Source: Bacillota bacterium
Lineage (GTDB): Bacteria > Bacillota > Bacilli > Paenibacillales > UBA4045
Direction of reading: 5' to 3'
Assembly (NCBI GenBank): GCA_023441055.1
Contig: JAEZQY010000050.1
Span: forward strand, 1 to 64,000
DNA: 64,000 nt
Each line of letters opens with the position of its first letter. Positions within the stretch are counted from its first letter, which is position 1. The position numbers and the translations under genes were made by a program. Positions 1 through 8,788 of the stretch are shown piece by piece. Below the pieces are notes generated by a model. The model had not been told where the DNA came from and ran no database searches. It saw only the letters and a list, made by a program, of their open reading frames with translations.

Positions 1-126
1 AATATGGACTTAAAACGCTATTGTAATCTGCATGCACATGAATGACGAACATCGGAAAGCCGTATGAGGGAAAACCTCACGTACGGTTTGATGAGGAGGG
101 GCAGAATTATCTGCCCTTTACTCTAG
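1..126 (+). mobile_element. Group II intron, 3' end (domains V and VI)
   Basis: The sequence shows a domain V-like hairpin at about 57-89. It has the catalytic AGC triad at 58-60, a lower stem ending in GCCGTAT, a GAAAA loop near 70-74 and the return strand ACGTACGGTTT. A domain VI-like stem follows: GGGGCAG at 98-104 pairs with CTGCCC at 111-116, and an unpaired A near 120 sits where the branch-point adenosine belongs. The intron should end near 125-128. The reverse transcriptase/maturase ORF and 5' end would lie upstream of the window. The element abuts the 3' end of the oppositely oriented M20 gene, leaving its stop codon intact. Confidence 0.82.
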
Positions 127-140
127 GACACCAAGCGAAC

Positions 141-1325
141 TCACCCCAAGCTGCTGCACACCACTAATCCAACCGCTTTAGCCGCAACGAGCAATGCATC
201 CTCATCGATTTCAAACTTCGGATGGTGGTTGAAGAAGGGCTTCTCGACGCCCTTAGGCGAGCATGCAATATAGAAGAAGCATGCCGGAAACTTCTCCGCA
301 TAGTAAGCGAAATCTTCAGAAGGGGACATCGGCGGGACCTCTCGAACCTCCGTTATTTCATTCACATTCGCGTTCTTCAGTGCCTCTGCGACTCTCTCTG
401 TAAGCTCGGGATTGTTGTACAATGGCGGAAAGTCAGGTGTGTACGTAAGCTCACAGCCTACATCGAATTGCGCCTCCAGTCCGCTGACGAGACGCTTCAC
501 TTCACGCTCAATCGTTTCCTTCGTCTCATTCGTCATGTATCGAATATCCCCTTCAAGCGTGACACGGTCCTTGATCACATTGAAGGTGCCTGCGCCATCG
601 AACGATCCAATCGTAATCACCCCAACGTCGAAGGGGCTTAACCGACGACTGATTATCGTTTGGACGGCCGTTACGAAGTGAGCGCCCGCAACGATCGCAT
701 CATTCGCCAGATGCGGTGAAGAGCCATGCCCGCCCCGGCCTTGGATGTTCAGCTTCATGTACGCCCTGCCATTGAACACATAGCCTTTATTGTAGCCGAC
801 CATGCCAGCAGGACCAATGGGCAGGAGGTGGATGCCGTACACTTCATCCAGATCATCCAGCAGTCCCGATTCTACGATACTCTTGGCGCCGCCCGGCGGA
901 ACCTCTTCTGCATGCTGATGAATAATCGTAACGGAGCCGGCCAGCTCATCCTTCAGTTGAATGAGACAATCGGCAAGCACTAGCAGGTAGGCCGTATGCC
1001 CATCATGCCCGCATGCGTGCATGACACCTTCATGCTTGGACTTGAAGGGCAAGTCCGTCTCTTCCACGATGGGAAGCGCATCGAAATCCGCGCGCAAGCC
1101 AATCGCTCTTCCAGGCTTCCCGCCTTTGATCTTCACAATAATTCCGTACCCATTCCCGACATTGGTATAGAGCTCAACCGCTTTTCCCTTATAGAAATCC
1201 GCAATATATTGAGCGGTCTGCTCTTCCTGGAAGGATAATTCGGGATATTCATGCAGGTGTCGGCGGATTTGAATGATCTCCTCCTTGCGCTTATCGAGCA
1301 TGTCCATCAATCGTTCCTTCATCAT
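141..1325 (-). CDS. M20 family metallo-amidohydrolase
   Basis: This is a 394-residue cytoplasmic zinc-dependent hydrolase of the M20D amidohydrolase class (N-acyl-amino-acid or hippurate hydrolase-like). Visible marks are the metal-binding HACGHDGH segment near residue 105, a glutamate pair (AEEVPPGG) near 140, and the small dimerisation domain beginning GRGGHGSSPH near 195. A final metal-binding histidine lies in FFNHHPKFEID. Its ATG overlaps the stop of the upstream efflux gene by four bases (ATGA), so the two are translationally coupled. The real substrate cannot be read from sequence. Pairing with an exporter suggests handling of an acylated small molecule, which is inference. Confidence 0.9.
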   Translation of the reverse strand: MMKERLMDMLDKRKEEIIQIRRHLHEYPELSFQEEQTAQYIADFYKGKAVELYTNVGNGYGIIVKIKGGKPGRAIGLRADFDALPIVEETDLPFKSKHEGVMHACGHDGHTAYLLVLADCLIQLKDELAGSVTIIHQHAEEVPPGGAKSIVESGLLDDLDEVYGIHLLPIGPAGMVGYNKGYVFNGRAYMKLNIQGRGGHGSSPHLANDAIVAGAHFVTAVQTIISRRLSPFDVGVITIGSFDGAGTFNVIKDRVTLEGDIRYMTNETKETIEREVKRLVSGLEAQFDVGCELTYTPDFPPLYNNPELTERVAEALKNANVNEITEVREVPPMSPSEDFAYYAEKFPACFFYIACSPKGVEKPFFNHHPKFEIDEDALLVAAKAVGLVVCSSLG

Positions 1326-2746
1326 TTGAGCGCCACTTCCTTCTCTTCATTCATGCCTGCATGCTTCGGAACCATAATCATAATAGACAACAACGCGATG
1401 CCTGCGAAGATGACATTGGTGACAATCCCAGCGGTTGCTGCTGCATCTACACCGCGGCTATTCGTAATCATAGCATAGACAGTCGCAGATATCGCCACCC
1501 CGAATGCCGAGCCGAGGGAGCTGGCCATCTTGTAGATGCCGGATGCCGCGCCGATCTTGTCGTTAGGGGCATTCGCAACGGCCGTGTCGGTTGATGGTGT
1601 TGCATAGATCCCTAACCCCAGACCGAACAACGCGAACCCGATGAACACCGTAACGGTGTAGGCCAGATCAGGTAAGAACGTCAAGCCCATCACCCCAACC
1701 CCGATCAGTGTCAAAATAGTACCCCCAAGCATAGGTTTTTTGGCTCCAATTCGCTGAAGAATCTTCTCGCCGACGCGTATCATGGCAAGTACAGCAATTA
1801 AGTAGCCAATGGACAGCATGCCGGATTGGAATGAGGTGAAGTCCCGACCTTCCTGCACATAGGTGTTGGCGACGACCAAGGTTCCGGCAACCGCATTGAG
1901 GAAGAAGTTTGAGACGGTAGCGCCGGTATAAGGCGCGTTTCGAAACAAGGCAAAGTCGATTAACGCATTTGATTTGCCATTCTCTATTTTGATGAAGAAC
2001 ACCGCACCCATGATGGCGATCACGATCAGGGCGATCGTTAGCCAGCTAGTCCAACCTAATTCAGCACCTTGCGTGATGAAGATATTCAGTGCTAACATGG
2101 CGATAATGAACACGATCAGTCCGCTGATGTCAAACTTGGTATGACCCGTTTGCTTCGTCCTGCTCTCCGGTGTGTCCTTGATTAGCCATAGCGCAAGTAA
2201 GGAGAAGAGGATGGAGAAGACGAAGATCCATCTCCAGCCCATATAGGTTGCAATCGCTCCGCCGAATAAGGAACAGACACCCGAGCCTCCCCATGAGCCG
2301 ATTGACCAGTAACTCAGAGCGCGCTGACGCTCCGCTCCTGCATAATATTCTTTCATTAGCGCAATCGTGGCAGGCATAATACACGCAGCCGACAGTCCCT
2401 GAATGACCCGGCCAATAATGAGCAGGAAGGAGCCTGTTGCCAGAACGAGACATAGTGAACCGACCACACTTAGTAGTAGTCCGATGTTCGTTATCTTCTT
2501 CCGACCAATCTGATCAGCAAGCCCTCCTGCGGCGACAATGAATATGCCCGAGAAGAGCGCAGTAAGACTAATCGCTATATTCAATAAGCCAGAAGAGACC
2601 CCCAGATCGGCTTGTACAGCTGGAACGATGTTGACCATCGCCTGAGCGAACAGCCAGAAGGTTAATACCCCGAACACAATCCCAATGATCAGCTTATTAG
2701 TTCCCTTATAAGTACCTTTATAGGCACCGCTATGGAGTGTTGTCAT
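1322..2746 (-). CDS. norB: MFS multidrug efflux transporter, NorB-like
   Basis: This 474-residue integral membrane protein of the major facilitator superfamily (DHA2, about 14 membrane segments) should be a proton-coupled drug exporter. Recognisable segments are FWLFAQAMVNIVPA near the N-terminus, GGLADQIGRKKITNIG after TM2, the RVIQGLSAACIMPATIA helix and GLGLGIYATPSTDTA in the second half. These closely match what I remember of staphylococcal NorB (fluoroquinolone efflux), though actual drug range is unknown. It starts with ATG and is divergent from the dihydroxyacetone kinase gene. It overlaps the M20 gene downstream by four bases. Confidence 0.9.
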   Translation of the reverse strand: MTTLHSGAYKGTYKGTNKLIIGIVFGVLTFWLFAQAMVNIVPAVQADLGVSSGLLNIAISLTALFSGIFIVAAGGLADQIGRKKITNIGLLLSVVGSLCLVLATGSFLLIIGRVIQGLSAACIMPATIALMKEYYAGAERQRALSYWSIGSWGGSGVCSLFGGAIATYMGWRWIFVFSILFSLLALWLIKDTPESRTKQTGHTKFDISGLIVFIIAMLALNIFITQGAELGWTSWLTIALIVIAIMGAVFFIKIENGKSNALIDFALFRNAPYTGATVSNFFLNAVAGTLVVANTYVQEGRDFTSFQSGMLSIGYLIAVLAMIRVGEKILQRIGAKKPMLGGTILTLIGVGVMGLTFLPDLAYTVTVFIGFALFGLGLGIYATPSTDTAVANAPNDKIGAASGIYKMASSLGSAFGVAISATVYAMITNSRGVDAAATAGIVTNVIFAGIALLSIMIMVPKHAGMNEEKEVALK

Positions 2747-2834
2747 GATGGCTCTCCCTTATATGCAGTCTTTCCCTTCATTCTGTGCAGAACGACTAAT
2801 TCTATACACAAACACTCAAGGAGGTATCCTATTT

Positions 2835-4595
2835 ATGAAGAAAATCATGAATCGACCAGAGACACTGGTGAAGGAGATGTGCAACGGCCTTGTGCTCGCG
2901 CATCCGAGTTTAACGTTCAACAGAAAGTATGCATTCATAGCCAAGAAAGCAATGAATCCGGATAAAGTGACGCTGATTAGCGGCGGAGGAAGCGGACATG
3001 AGCCTGCTCATGCCGGATTCATTGGGACGGGTATGCTGGATGTCGCGGTATGCGGGGATGTATTCGCATCTCCATCACAAGTGCAGGTTTATCAGGCTAT
3101 TCGCAGCTCGGTCAGCAACAAGGGAACGTTGTTGATTATCAAGAATTACAGCGGCGATATGATGAATTTCAAGAATGCGGCTCATCTGGCCGGTGAAGAC
3201 GGGATTACAGTCGATTATGTGAAGGTGGATGACGACATCGCCGTAGAGGATAGTCTCTATACTGTCGGTAAGCGAGGCGTAGCCGGGACGATTCTTGTAC
3301 ATAAAATTGCAGGCGCTGCTGCAGAGGCAGGTTGTTCTCTGGCAGAAGTGAAGGAAGCGGCAGAGCATGCGATCGCTAATATTCGCAGCATTGGGTTCGC
3401 CTATACGTCATGTATAGTTCCCGCTAAGGGCTCGCCCACATTCCACATTGAGCAGGATGAGATGGAGTACGGCGTAGGCATCCACGGCGAGCCTGGTATT
3501 CGCAGAGAGAAGATCGTGTCTGCAGATGAATTAGCTCATCGGATGGTAACCGACCTATTGCATAGTCTGAAGCTGGGGGAAGACAATGAGCATGAAGTGG
3601 CGGTGCTGATCAATGGGTTCGGCGGTACACCGCTGCAAGAATTATATGTGCTGAATAACTCAGTTGCTCGTGAATTGACCAGGCGGAAGATCACGATAGG
3701 CAAGGTGTTCGTTGGCAATTATATGACCAGTATCGATATGGCAGGCGCATCAGTTACGATCATGAGACTGGACGTTAAGCTTAAGCAGCTGCTGTCAGCG
3801 CCTTGCGACACGCCTGCGCTGGTCGTTCAAGAGGCATTCGAGCCTGTGACTTATACAGAGGTTGTAGAGAGTGAGGACGGGGAAGCGGATGTTTCCTATA
3901 AGAATAAGACCGATCCGCAGGGTGCGATAATTAAGCATAATCATCTAAATCTGCAAAATGTCGTATATGCCATCGATCAGATGAGTGAAGTCATCATCCG
4001 TAACGAGGTGCCATTCTGTGAGCTGGATGCCCATGCAGGCGACGGTGACTTCGGTATGAGCGTTGCCAAGGGCTTCAGGCAATTAAAGAAGGAATGGAAG
4101 GACATTCTGACGCATAGCGCCTCGGATATTGGACAATTTCTCGATGCTTGCTCGCTAATCATTATGGAGCATTGCGGCGGTGCATCTGGTCCGATCTGGG
4201 GATCGGCGTTCCGCGCAGCTAGTCAATATGCGCAGAATAAACAGACACTATCGATGGATGAGATCGCGGGGATGATGGCTGCTGTTGTTAAGGGGATACA
4301 AGATGTTGGCGAACGCTCCTTCGGCAGAGGGGCTGTCGTAGGAGACAAAACCTTGATAGATGCGCTTGTCCCCTATGCTGAATCTTGGGAACGAAGCGCG
4401 CGAGAGGGCGATGATCTGAAGGCAGCATCGATCAAGGCGGCCGAGGCGGCCGTTCAGGGAGCGAAGCACACGGAGACCATCGTAGCGCGCATGGGGAGAG
4501 CCGGTACAGTGGGTGAACGCAGTATTGGATATCCAGATGCAGGAGCACACGCATTAGGGGTGATCTTCACAGAGCTCTCCATGTCGATGCAATAA
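2835..4595 (+). CDS. dhaK: Dihydroxyacetone kinase, DhaK-DhaL fusion
   Basis: This 586-residue protein phosphorylates dihydroxyacetone to DHAP. The N-terminal DhaK half (about 1-330) carries GGGSGHEPAHAGF and the substrate-binding histidine at residue 217 in GIHGEPGIRRE. The C-terminal DhaL half (about 375-586) carries the nucleotide/Mg loop HAGDGDFGMSVAKGF, GGASGPIWGSAFRAA, VGDKTLIDAL and GYPDAGAHALG. The two domains in one chain indicate an ATP-dependent (Dak-type) enzyme rather than the PTS-linked DhaKLM. I chose the ATG at 2835 because AAGGAGG lies about 10 bases upstream. The longer in-frame start at 2745 would overlap the divergent gene's start. Confidence 0.93.
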   Translation: MKKIMNRPETLVKEMCNGLVLAHPSLTFNRKYAFIAKKAMNPDKVTLISGGGSGHEPAHAGFIGTGMLDVAVCGDVFASPSQVQVYQAIRSSVSNKGTLLIIKNYSGDMMNFKNAAHLAGEDGITVDYVKVDDDIAVEDSLYTVGKRGVAGTILVHKIAGAAAEAGCSLAEVKEAAEHAIANIRSIGFAYTSCIVPAKGSPTFHIEQDEMEYGVGIHGEPGIRREKIVSADELAHRMVTDLLHSLKLGEDNEHEVAVLINGFGGTPLQELYVLNNSVARELTRRKITIGKVFVGNYMTSIDMAGASVTIMRLDVKLKQLLSAPCDTPALVVQEAFEPVTYTEVVESEDGEADVSYKNKTDPQGAIIKHNHLNLQNVVYAIDQMSEVIIRNEVPFCELDAHAGDGDFGMSVAKGFRQLKKEWKDILTHSASDIGQFLDACSLIIMEHCGGASGPIWGSAFRAASQYAQNKQTLSMDEIAGMMAAVVKGIQDVGERSFGRGAVVGDKTLIDALVPYAESWERSAREGDDLKAASIKAAEAAVQGAKHTETIVARMGRAGTVGERSIGYPDAGAHALGVIFTELSMSMQ

Positions 4596-4679
4596 ACAAG
4601 AGATTGGCGCAATTCAATTGCGATTGCATTCTGAATTTGTCAGAAATCCCTTTCTAATCGCGTCAATAGGTCAGGTCGA

Positions 4680-6431
4680 TTGATAGGCGAGGTGCTTCTC
4701 ATTAAGAATCAGGTTGCGGAATATGAGTTAGATATGCTGGAGGACAGCCAGCTGGTCCGACGGGCACAACAGGGCGACCAGGAGGCGTTCGGAGAATTAA
4801 TTCGACGTCATCGGCGGCAGGTTTACGGCTATGCGAGGAACATCATGCAGGAATCGTACCATGCAGAAGATATCGTACAGGATGCATTGATCCGCGCTTT
4901 CCTTCACTTGGGGACACTGGTCGATGTTACGAAGTTCTTGCCTTGGCTTCAACGCATCGTTCGTAATCAAGCCTACTCCCTGATGAGGAGGGGATCGGTG
5001 GTCAAGGAGAAGCCGTTCTCGTCCTTGCAGCGTGCGGAGTCGGATACGGATGCTGGGGACGAAACTTGGTCGAACCTGGACAACATTCTTCACCGGATGT
5101 CACGTACGTACGCCGAGCAATCCACCAATGCTGGCAATCCGGAAGAGCGCTTCATGCGTCGGGAGCTGCATCAGACAATCATTGCTGTGCTCGGTTGCTT
5201 GAACCAGCGGGAGCGGCAAATTTTCGAATCCCACTTCTTCGAGCATCTATCACCACCGGAAATCGCGAAGCTGTTCAGCCTGTCTGCCGCTAATGTGTAT
5301 CAAATCATATCCCGTTCCCGAAGGAAGGTTGCACAAGAACGTATCCGTCTCATCGTCGACCAATATATGATGGAACGAAGGGATTGGGGAGCTATGTCAA
5401 CGAACGAGTTAACAAAAACGGACGTGTACGAATCGCCAGGAAGTTGGACGTCAGTAGGCGAGAGTCTGCATCGGATGTTAAGCTATACGGAGCAGAAGCT
5501 GTCGCTGCCGATGGTTATGGGGCTTACCGGCCATGCTTTTCGCATTAACATCATTAGCGGCGATGCGCATATCGCAGGACCGACGATGTACGCGTTCAAG
5601 GACGTATTATCGCGCGGGTTACGCAACCTGGGGTGGAGCTGCAGTGTCGTGGAGACGCAGAGTAACCGCGATGAATATGGGGAGAATGCGAACTTCATTC
5701 ATCCGGATTTGCTTACCTATGCTGCTAAGGAGAAGAGGAGCATCCAAGGAAGGTTGCCCGAAGCACTGGATCTCATTCATCATTCTATTGATAGGGGTAT
5801 TCCTGTTCTGGCATGGGATTTATTCCTTCCCGAGTTCGGCATGATCCGTGGTTACGACGATGAGCAGCGTCTGTTGTCGGTATGGGTGATGAAGGATGAG
5901 ACGATCCCTTATACGCATCTCGGACGAGGGACATTAGAAGAACTATTCGTCCTAGCTTTAGAGACCAGGACGGAGAAGAGTATGCGCGCCATGTTCCGTG
6001 ATGCACTGACGATGATTCTGGATCACTACTGTGGCAGAGAGGAACCATTCGACCAAGGCAAGAGAGGACTGGAAGCCTACGATGTCTGGATGGACGCATT
6101 CCGAGGGGGCGAGATTGAGCCGAATGGAAATGCCTATAATCTCGCAGTTGTAGGTGATGCCCGACGATTGGCCGCAGATTTCCTATACGAGATGAGTGAG
6201 ACTTGGCATGGGGATGACAAGTCAGATGATCGAACCCGCGCAATCTGCATGGAAGCATCATCACTCTACCGGCGGATGGCGGAGCAGTTGCAAGAGCTTG
6301 CGATCTTGTTCCCATTCCCTGCTGGGGGCGACCCGAATGAGGTCTCAAACCGTGAACAAGCCATTCGCGTGCTGCAATCGGTCAAGGAGCTGGAGGAGCA
6401 AGCGGTAGCGCTGCTTGAGCAGTGCATATAA
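4680..6431 (+). CDS. ECF-like sigma factor fused to a BtrH/C39-like domain
   Basis: This 583-residue protein begins with an ECF-type sigma-70 module. Region 2 is at about 22-105 (QQGDQEAFGELIRRH, HAEDIVQDALIRAFLH). Region 4 is at about 165-220 (LNQRERQIFESHFF, LSPPEIAKLFSLS, then a recognition helix). After a linker, about 260-430 resembles the butirosin BtrH N-terminal/papain-fold family (GLTGHAFRINI, RGIPVLAWDLFLPEFGMIRGYDD). The last 150 residues look helical and unassigned. ECF factors are normally about 180 residues, so this is three times the usual length. The TTG start at 4680 is uncertain; GTG 4692 or ATG 4734 are alternatives. The extra domain may sense a ligand (inference). Confidence 0.85.
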   Translation: MIGEVLLIKNQVAEYELDMLEDSQLVRRAQQGDQEAFGELIRRHRRQVYGYARNIMQESYHAEDIVQDALIRAFLHLGTLVDVTKFLPWLQRIVRNQAYSLMRRGSVVKEKPFSSLQRAESDTDAGDETWSNLDNILHRMSRTYAEQSTNAGNPEERFMRRELHQTIIAVLGCLNQRERQIFESHFFEHLSPPEIAKLFSLSAANVYQIISRSRRKVAQERIRLIVDQYMMERRDWGAMSTNELTKTDVYESPGSWTSVGESLHRMLSYTEQKLSLPMVMGLTGHAFRINIISGDAHIAGPTMYAFKDVLSRGLRNLGWSCSVVETQSNRDEYGENANFIHPDLLTYAAKEKRSIQGRLPEALDLIHHSIDRGIPVLAWDLFLPEFGMIRGYDDEQRLLSVWVMKDETIPYTHLGRGTLEELFVLALETRTEKSMRAMFRDALTMILDHYCGREEPFDQGKRGLEAYDVWMDAFRGGEIEPNGNAYNLAVVGDARRLAADFLYEMSETWHGDDKSDDRTRAICMEASSLYRRMAEQLQELAILFPFPAGGDPNEVSNREQAIRVLQSVKELEEQAVALLEQCI

Positions 6432-6465
6432 TAGTTCGATAGACACCAGCTGGAAGGAGGACTTC

Positions 6466-7161
6466 ATGATGATTTCCTGGTTAAGGATGGGAGCGTTGTT
6501 GCTTGTCGTCGTAACACTGACTCGGTTTATACCCTTCTCTTCTTTCTTTCGCAATGTCAACACGCTCATTCATGAAGTCTCGCATGCTGTGGTTACGTTG
6601 CTGCTGTCGGGTGAAGTCATGTTCATTCATCTATTCCCCGATCAGAGCGGCGTCACCTATTCGGCGATTACCGACAGCTGGATGACTATTCCGATCTCGC
6701 TCGCGGGTTATCCGGGCAGTGCATTATTCGCCATGTTACTGTTCCGCTTATATGCCGCCAGGCGTGAGAGACTTGGGCTCATGCTTATTGCGCTGATCGC
6801 GATCCTATGCTTAGTGTTGTTCGTCCGCAACGGCTACGGCTTGGTGTGGTGTGCCGGATTTGCGCTCATCACACTCATTATCGGCTCCATAGCGCCCAAT
6901 TGGCTGCGGGTAGGTTACTATCTGTTGATTGCTTCCATCTGTCTGGTAGATACCGTTGTCAGTGCAGCTACCATCCTCTTAATCGCCATTGCCGATCCAG
7001 CAGGAGCAGGAGATGCCGCGAATCTGGCGGATATATTGGCTGTGCCTGCGCCAGTCTGGGCTATCGGCTTCCTCTTATTCGCCTTGCTCTGCGCCAAGTG
7101 CTCGACCGGATTGCTGCTGCGTTCTCGTTCCATCAGACATCCATCAGATGCCAATCGATAA
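6466..7161 (+). CDS. M50B-like membrane metallopeptidase
   Basis: This 231-residue polytopic membrane protein has the zinc-metalloprotease motif HEVSH at residues 36-40, and a downstream LAGYPGSALFAML segment typical of the peptidase M50B-like family. About six hydrophobic segments are visible. I chose the ATG at 6466, 5-6 bases after GGAGG; the longer in-frame start at 6415 lies inside the preceding gene. It sits between two sigma-factor genes, so it could cleave an anti-sigma factor in the membrane as site-2 proteases do. That is inference only, because M50B-like proteins are mostly uncharacterised. Confidence 0.8.
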   Translation: MMISWLRMGALLLVVVTLTRFIPFSSFFRNVNTLIHEVSHAVVTLLLSGEVMFIHLFPDQSGVTYSAITDSWMTIPISLAGYPGSALFAMLLFRLYAARRERLGLMLIALIAILCLVLFVRNGYGLVWCAGFALITLIIGSIAPNWLRVGYYLLIASICLVDTVVSAATILLIAIADPAGAGDAANLADILAVPAPVWAIGFLLFALLCAKCSTGLLLRSRSIRHPSDANR

Positions 7162-7209
7162 ATTGAACCAAGTGCTAGGTTGTGTTGTCTATATAGTGAG
7201 GTGATCAGA

Positions 7210-7758
7210 TTGGGCGATGACTATGTGCAGTATCAGGTCAGCATGGACGAAGCCACATTAGAGGACATGATGATGCGTCATGGGCAGGATGTCTGGAACT
7301 ATGCGCACTTCTTAACGAAGAATCGCAGTACGGCAGACGATATTGCGCAGGATGTATTCATTCAGGCCTACCGTCATGTCACTACCTTCAGAGGAGAATC
7401 CTCGGTGAAGACTTGGCTGCTTAAGATCACTAGGAATATCAGCTATAACTATCTGCGATCAGCATTCATCCGGAGGGTGCTGCTTGTAGACGCTGTGAGG
7501 ACCAGTGATCATGACCGCTCTGCCGAGCAAGCCTTCATCGATCAGGAGGCCGCGAACGAGGTATGGCGCCAGGTGTACCGGCTGTCTGCCAAGTATCGTG
7601 AAGTCCTGCTCCTGCATGCGAGGCACCAGCTTAGTGTGATTGAGATCGCCCAGATTCTGAACATTCCTGAAGGCACGGTGAAGTCCAGATTATTCACGGC
7701 TCGGAAGCGATTAACCGCTCTCTTGGCGAAGGAGGAGCTGCAAGTTGAATCCATCTAA
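7210..7758 (+). CDS. ECF RNA polymerase sigma factor
   Basis: This 182-residue ECF sigma factor shows region 2 at about 15-85 (NRSTADDIAQDVFIQAYRH, SSVKTWLLKITRNISYNYLR). Region 4 is at about 120-170 (LSAKYREVLLLHARHQLSVIEIA, IPEGTVKSRLFTARKRL). It would recruit RNA polymerase to a small stress regulon. I chose TTG 7210 because GAGGTGATC lies just before it; the in-frame ATG at 7180 has no ribosome site. The downstream gene overlaps its end by 14 bases and encodes a membrane protein, the usual position of an anti-sigma factor. Confidence 0.9.
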   Translation: MGDDYVQYQVSMDEATLEDMMMRHGQDVWNYAHFLTKNRSTADDIAQDVFIQAYRHVTTFRGESSVKTWLLKITRNISYNYLRSAFIRRVLLVDAVRTSDHDRSAEQAFIDQEAANEVWRQVYRLSAKYREVLLLHARHQLSVIEIAQILNIPEGTVKSRLFTARKRLTALLAKEELQVESI

Positions 7759-8638
7759 TCCAGATTGGTACGACGCCTTACACGGCGAGCCATTGAAGAC
7801 GAAGCGCTTCACAAGTGAACTGTCAGCCCAGATTCTTGCGCAAGCTAGGAAGCCCGCTCACAATCGCTTGTTGCGCTTACGTCGCCTATCGATTGCTGGT
7901 GCAATAGCCGTATGCTTAGTTGGAGGAATCATGCTGGTGAGTATGCAAGGTCTACTAATGAAACCGCTTGGACAAATAACTGGGACGAGCCCGATAAGCG
8001 CAGGCGGAGCACCTCAGGTAAGCGTGATTGACCCTGCTATCGCTGCACCTGCAGTTTATGAAGAGGAGACCATTGCGCCTGATGGTAATAAAGTGCCCGC
8101 CTTACTCCATATATCACCCACCGATGGAGAATGGCAGAAGCTGATCAATGAATCGTATCCAAATCTCACTGGTGAGATCATGTATAGAGAGAGTGTTGTT
8201 GATGACCGAATGTTCATCTTCTCTAGGAAGGTGAATAAGGCAGCTGATTATATGGGAGTCACTTTGATCACCGATGAGTTCGAATGGACGAACAAGGGCT
8301 GGACACGGGCCTCAAGGTTCACCTACTCCCCACATGAGAACTTGGAGCAATCGATTGATGATGATTTGCTGATAAGCTGGTATGGCCCAGACTTGATTGC
8401 GAACGATTCGACGACCACCATTACGATGTTCTCTGGACTAGTCATTAACCCGAGCATTACACAGATTCGGGTAACCAAGAATGAAGAGCATGTTTATTGG
8501 GCTAGGATATTGCCGAGTGATGACGGTCTCACCTACTTCTTCGTCGCCCTGCCACCCGGAGAACGTGGCGTATATGAGCTTGAGGGGCTGGATGCAGACG
8601 GACAGCTCATCACTAACGAGAGGTATATGTACTACTAA
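7745..8638 (+). CDS. Membrane-anchored protein, probable anti-sigma partner
   Basis: This 297-residue protein has an N-terminal cytoplasmic stretch of about 45 residues, one membrane segment at about 48-70 (SIAGAIAVCLVGGIMLVSM) and an extracellular region of about 220 residues. It has no zinc-finger HxxxCxxC anti-sigma motif and I recognise no named domain. The TTG start at 7745 is preceded by GGAGGAG inside the end of the sigma gene, so the pair is translationally coupled. Position and topology suggest it controls the sigma factor encoded just upstream. Function is inferred from context only. Confidence 0.72.
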   Translation: MNPSNPDWYDALHGEPLKTKRFTSELSAQILAQARKPAHNRLLRLRRLSIAGAIAVCLVGGIMLVSMQGLLMKPLGQITGTSPISAGGAPQVSVIDPAIAAPAVYEEETIAPDGNKVPALLHISPTDGEWQKLINESYPNLTGEIMYRESVVDDRMFIFSRKVNKAADYMGVTLITDEFEWTNKGWTRASRFTYSPHENLEQSIDDDLLISWYGPDLIANDSTTTITMFSGLVINPSITQIRVTKNEEHVYWARILPSDDGLTYFFVALPPGERGVYELEGLDADGQLITNERYMYY

Positions 8639-8653
8639 ATTAGAGAACGATTC

Positions 8654-8722
8654 GACATCTATGATAGGATGCCATAGAACACATCTTGTTCCAATGGCGC
8701 TTATCATAGGTGTCTTTATTTT
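8654..8722 (+). terminator. Two-part hairpin terminator
   Basis: A 13-bp outer stem (GACATCTATGATA with TATCATAGGTGTC, one G-U pair) encloses a 5-bp inner stem (GCCAT/ATGGC). TTTATTTT follows. It separates the first sigma/anti-sigma pair from the second. Confidence 0.75.
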
Positions 8723-8788
8723 GTACGGACTGATGCAACCAAACTGAGCTAGCGCGCATCTTAGATATAGAGGAGAGGAGGGGCCGCT

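Noticed and set aside
5785..6348. 187-codon ORF antisense to the sigma-fusion gene
   Set aside because: The composition is Arg/Pro/Ser/His-rich shadow sequence, and the plus-strand protein is well supported.
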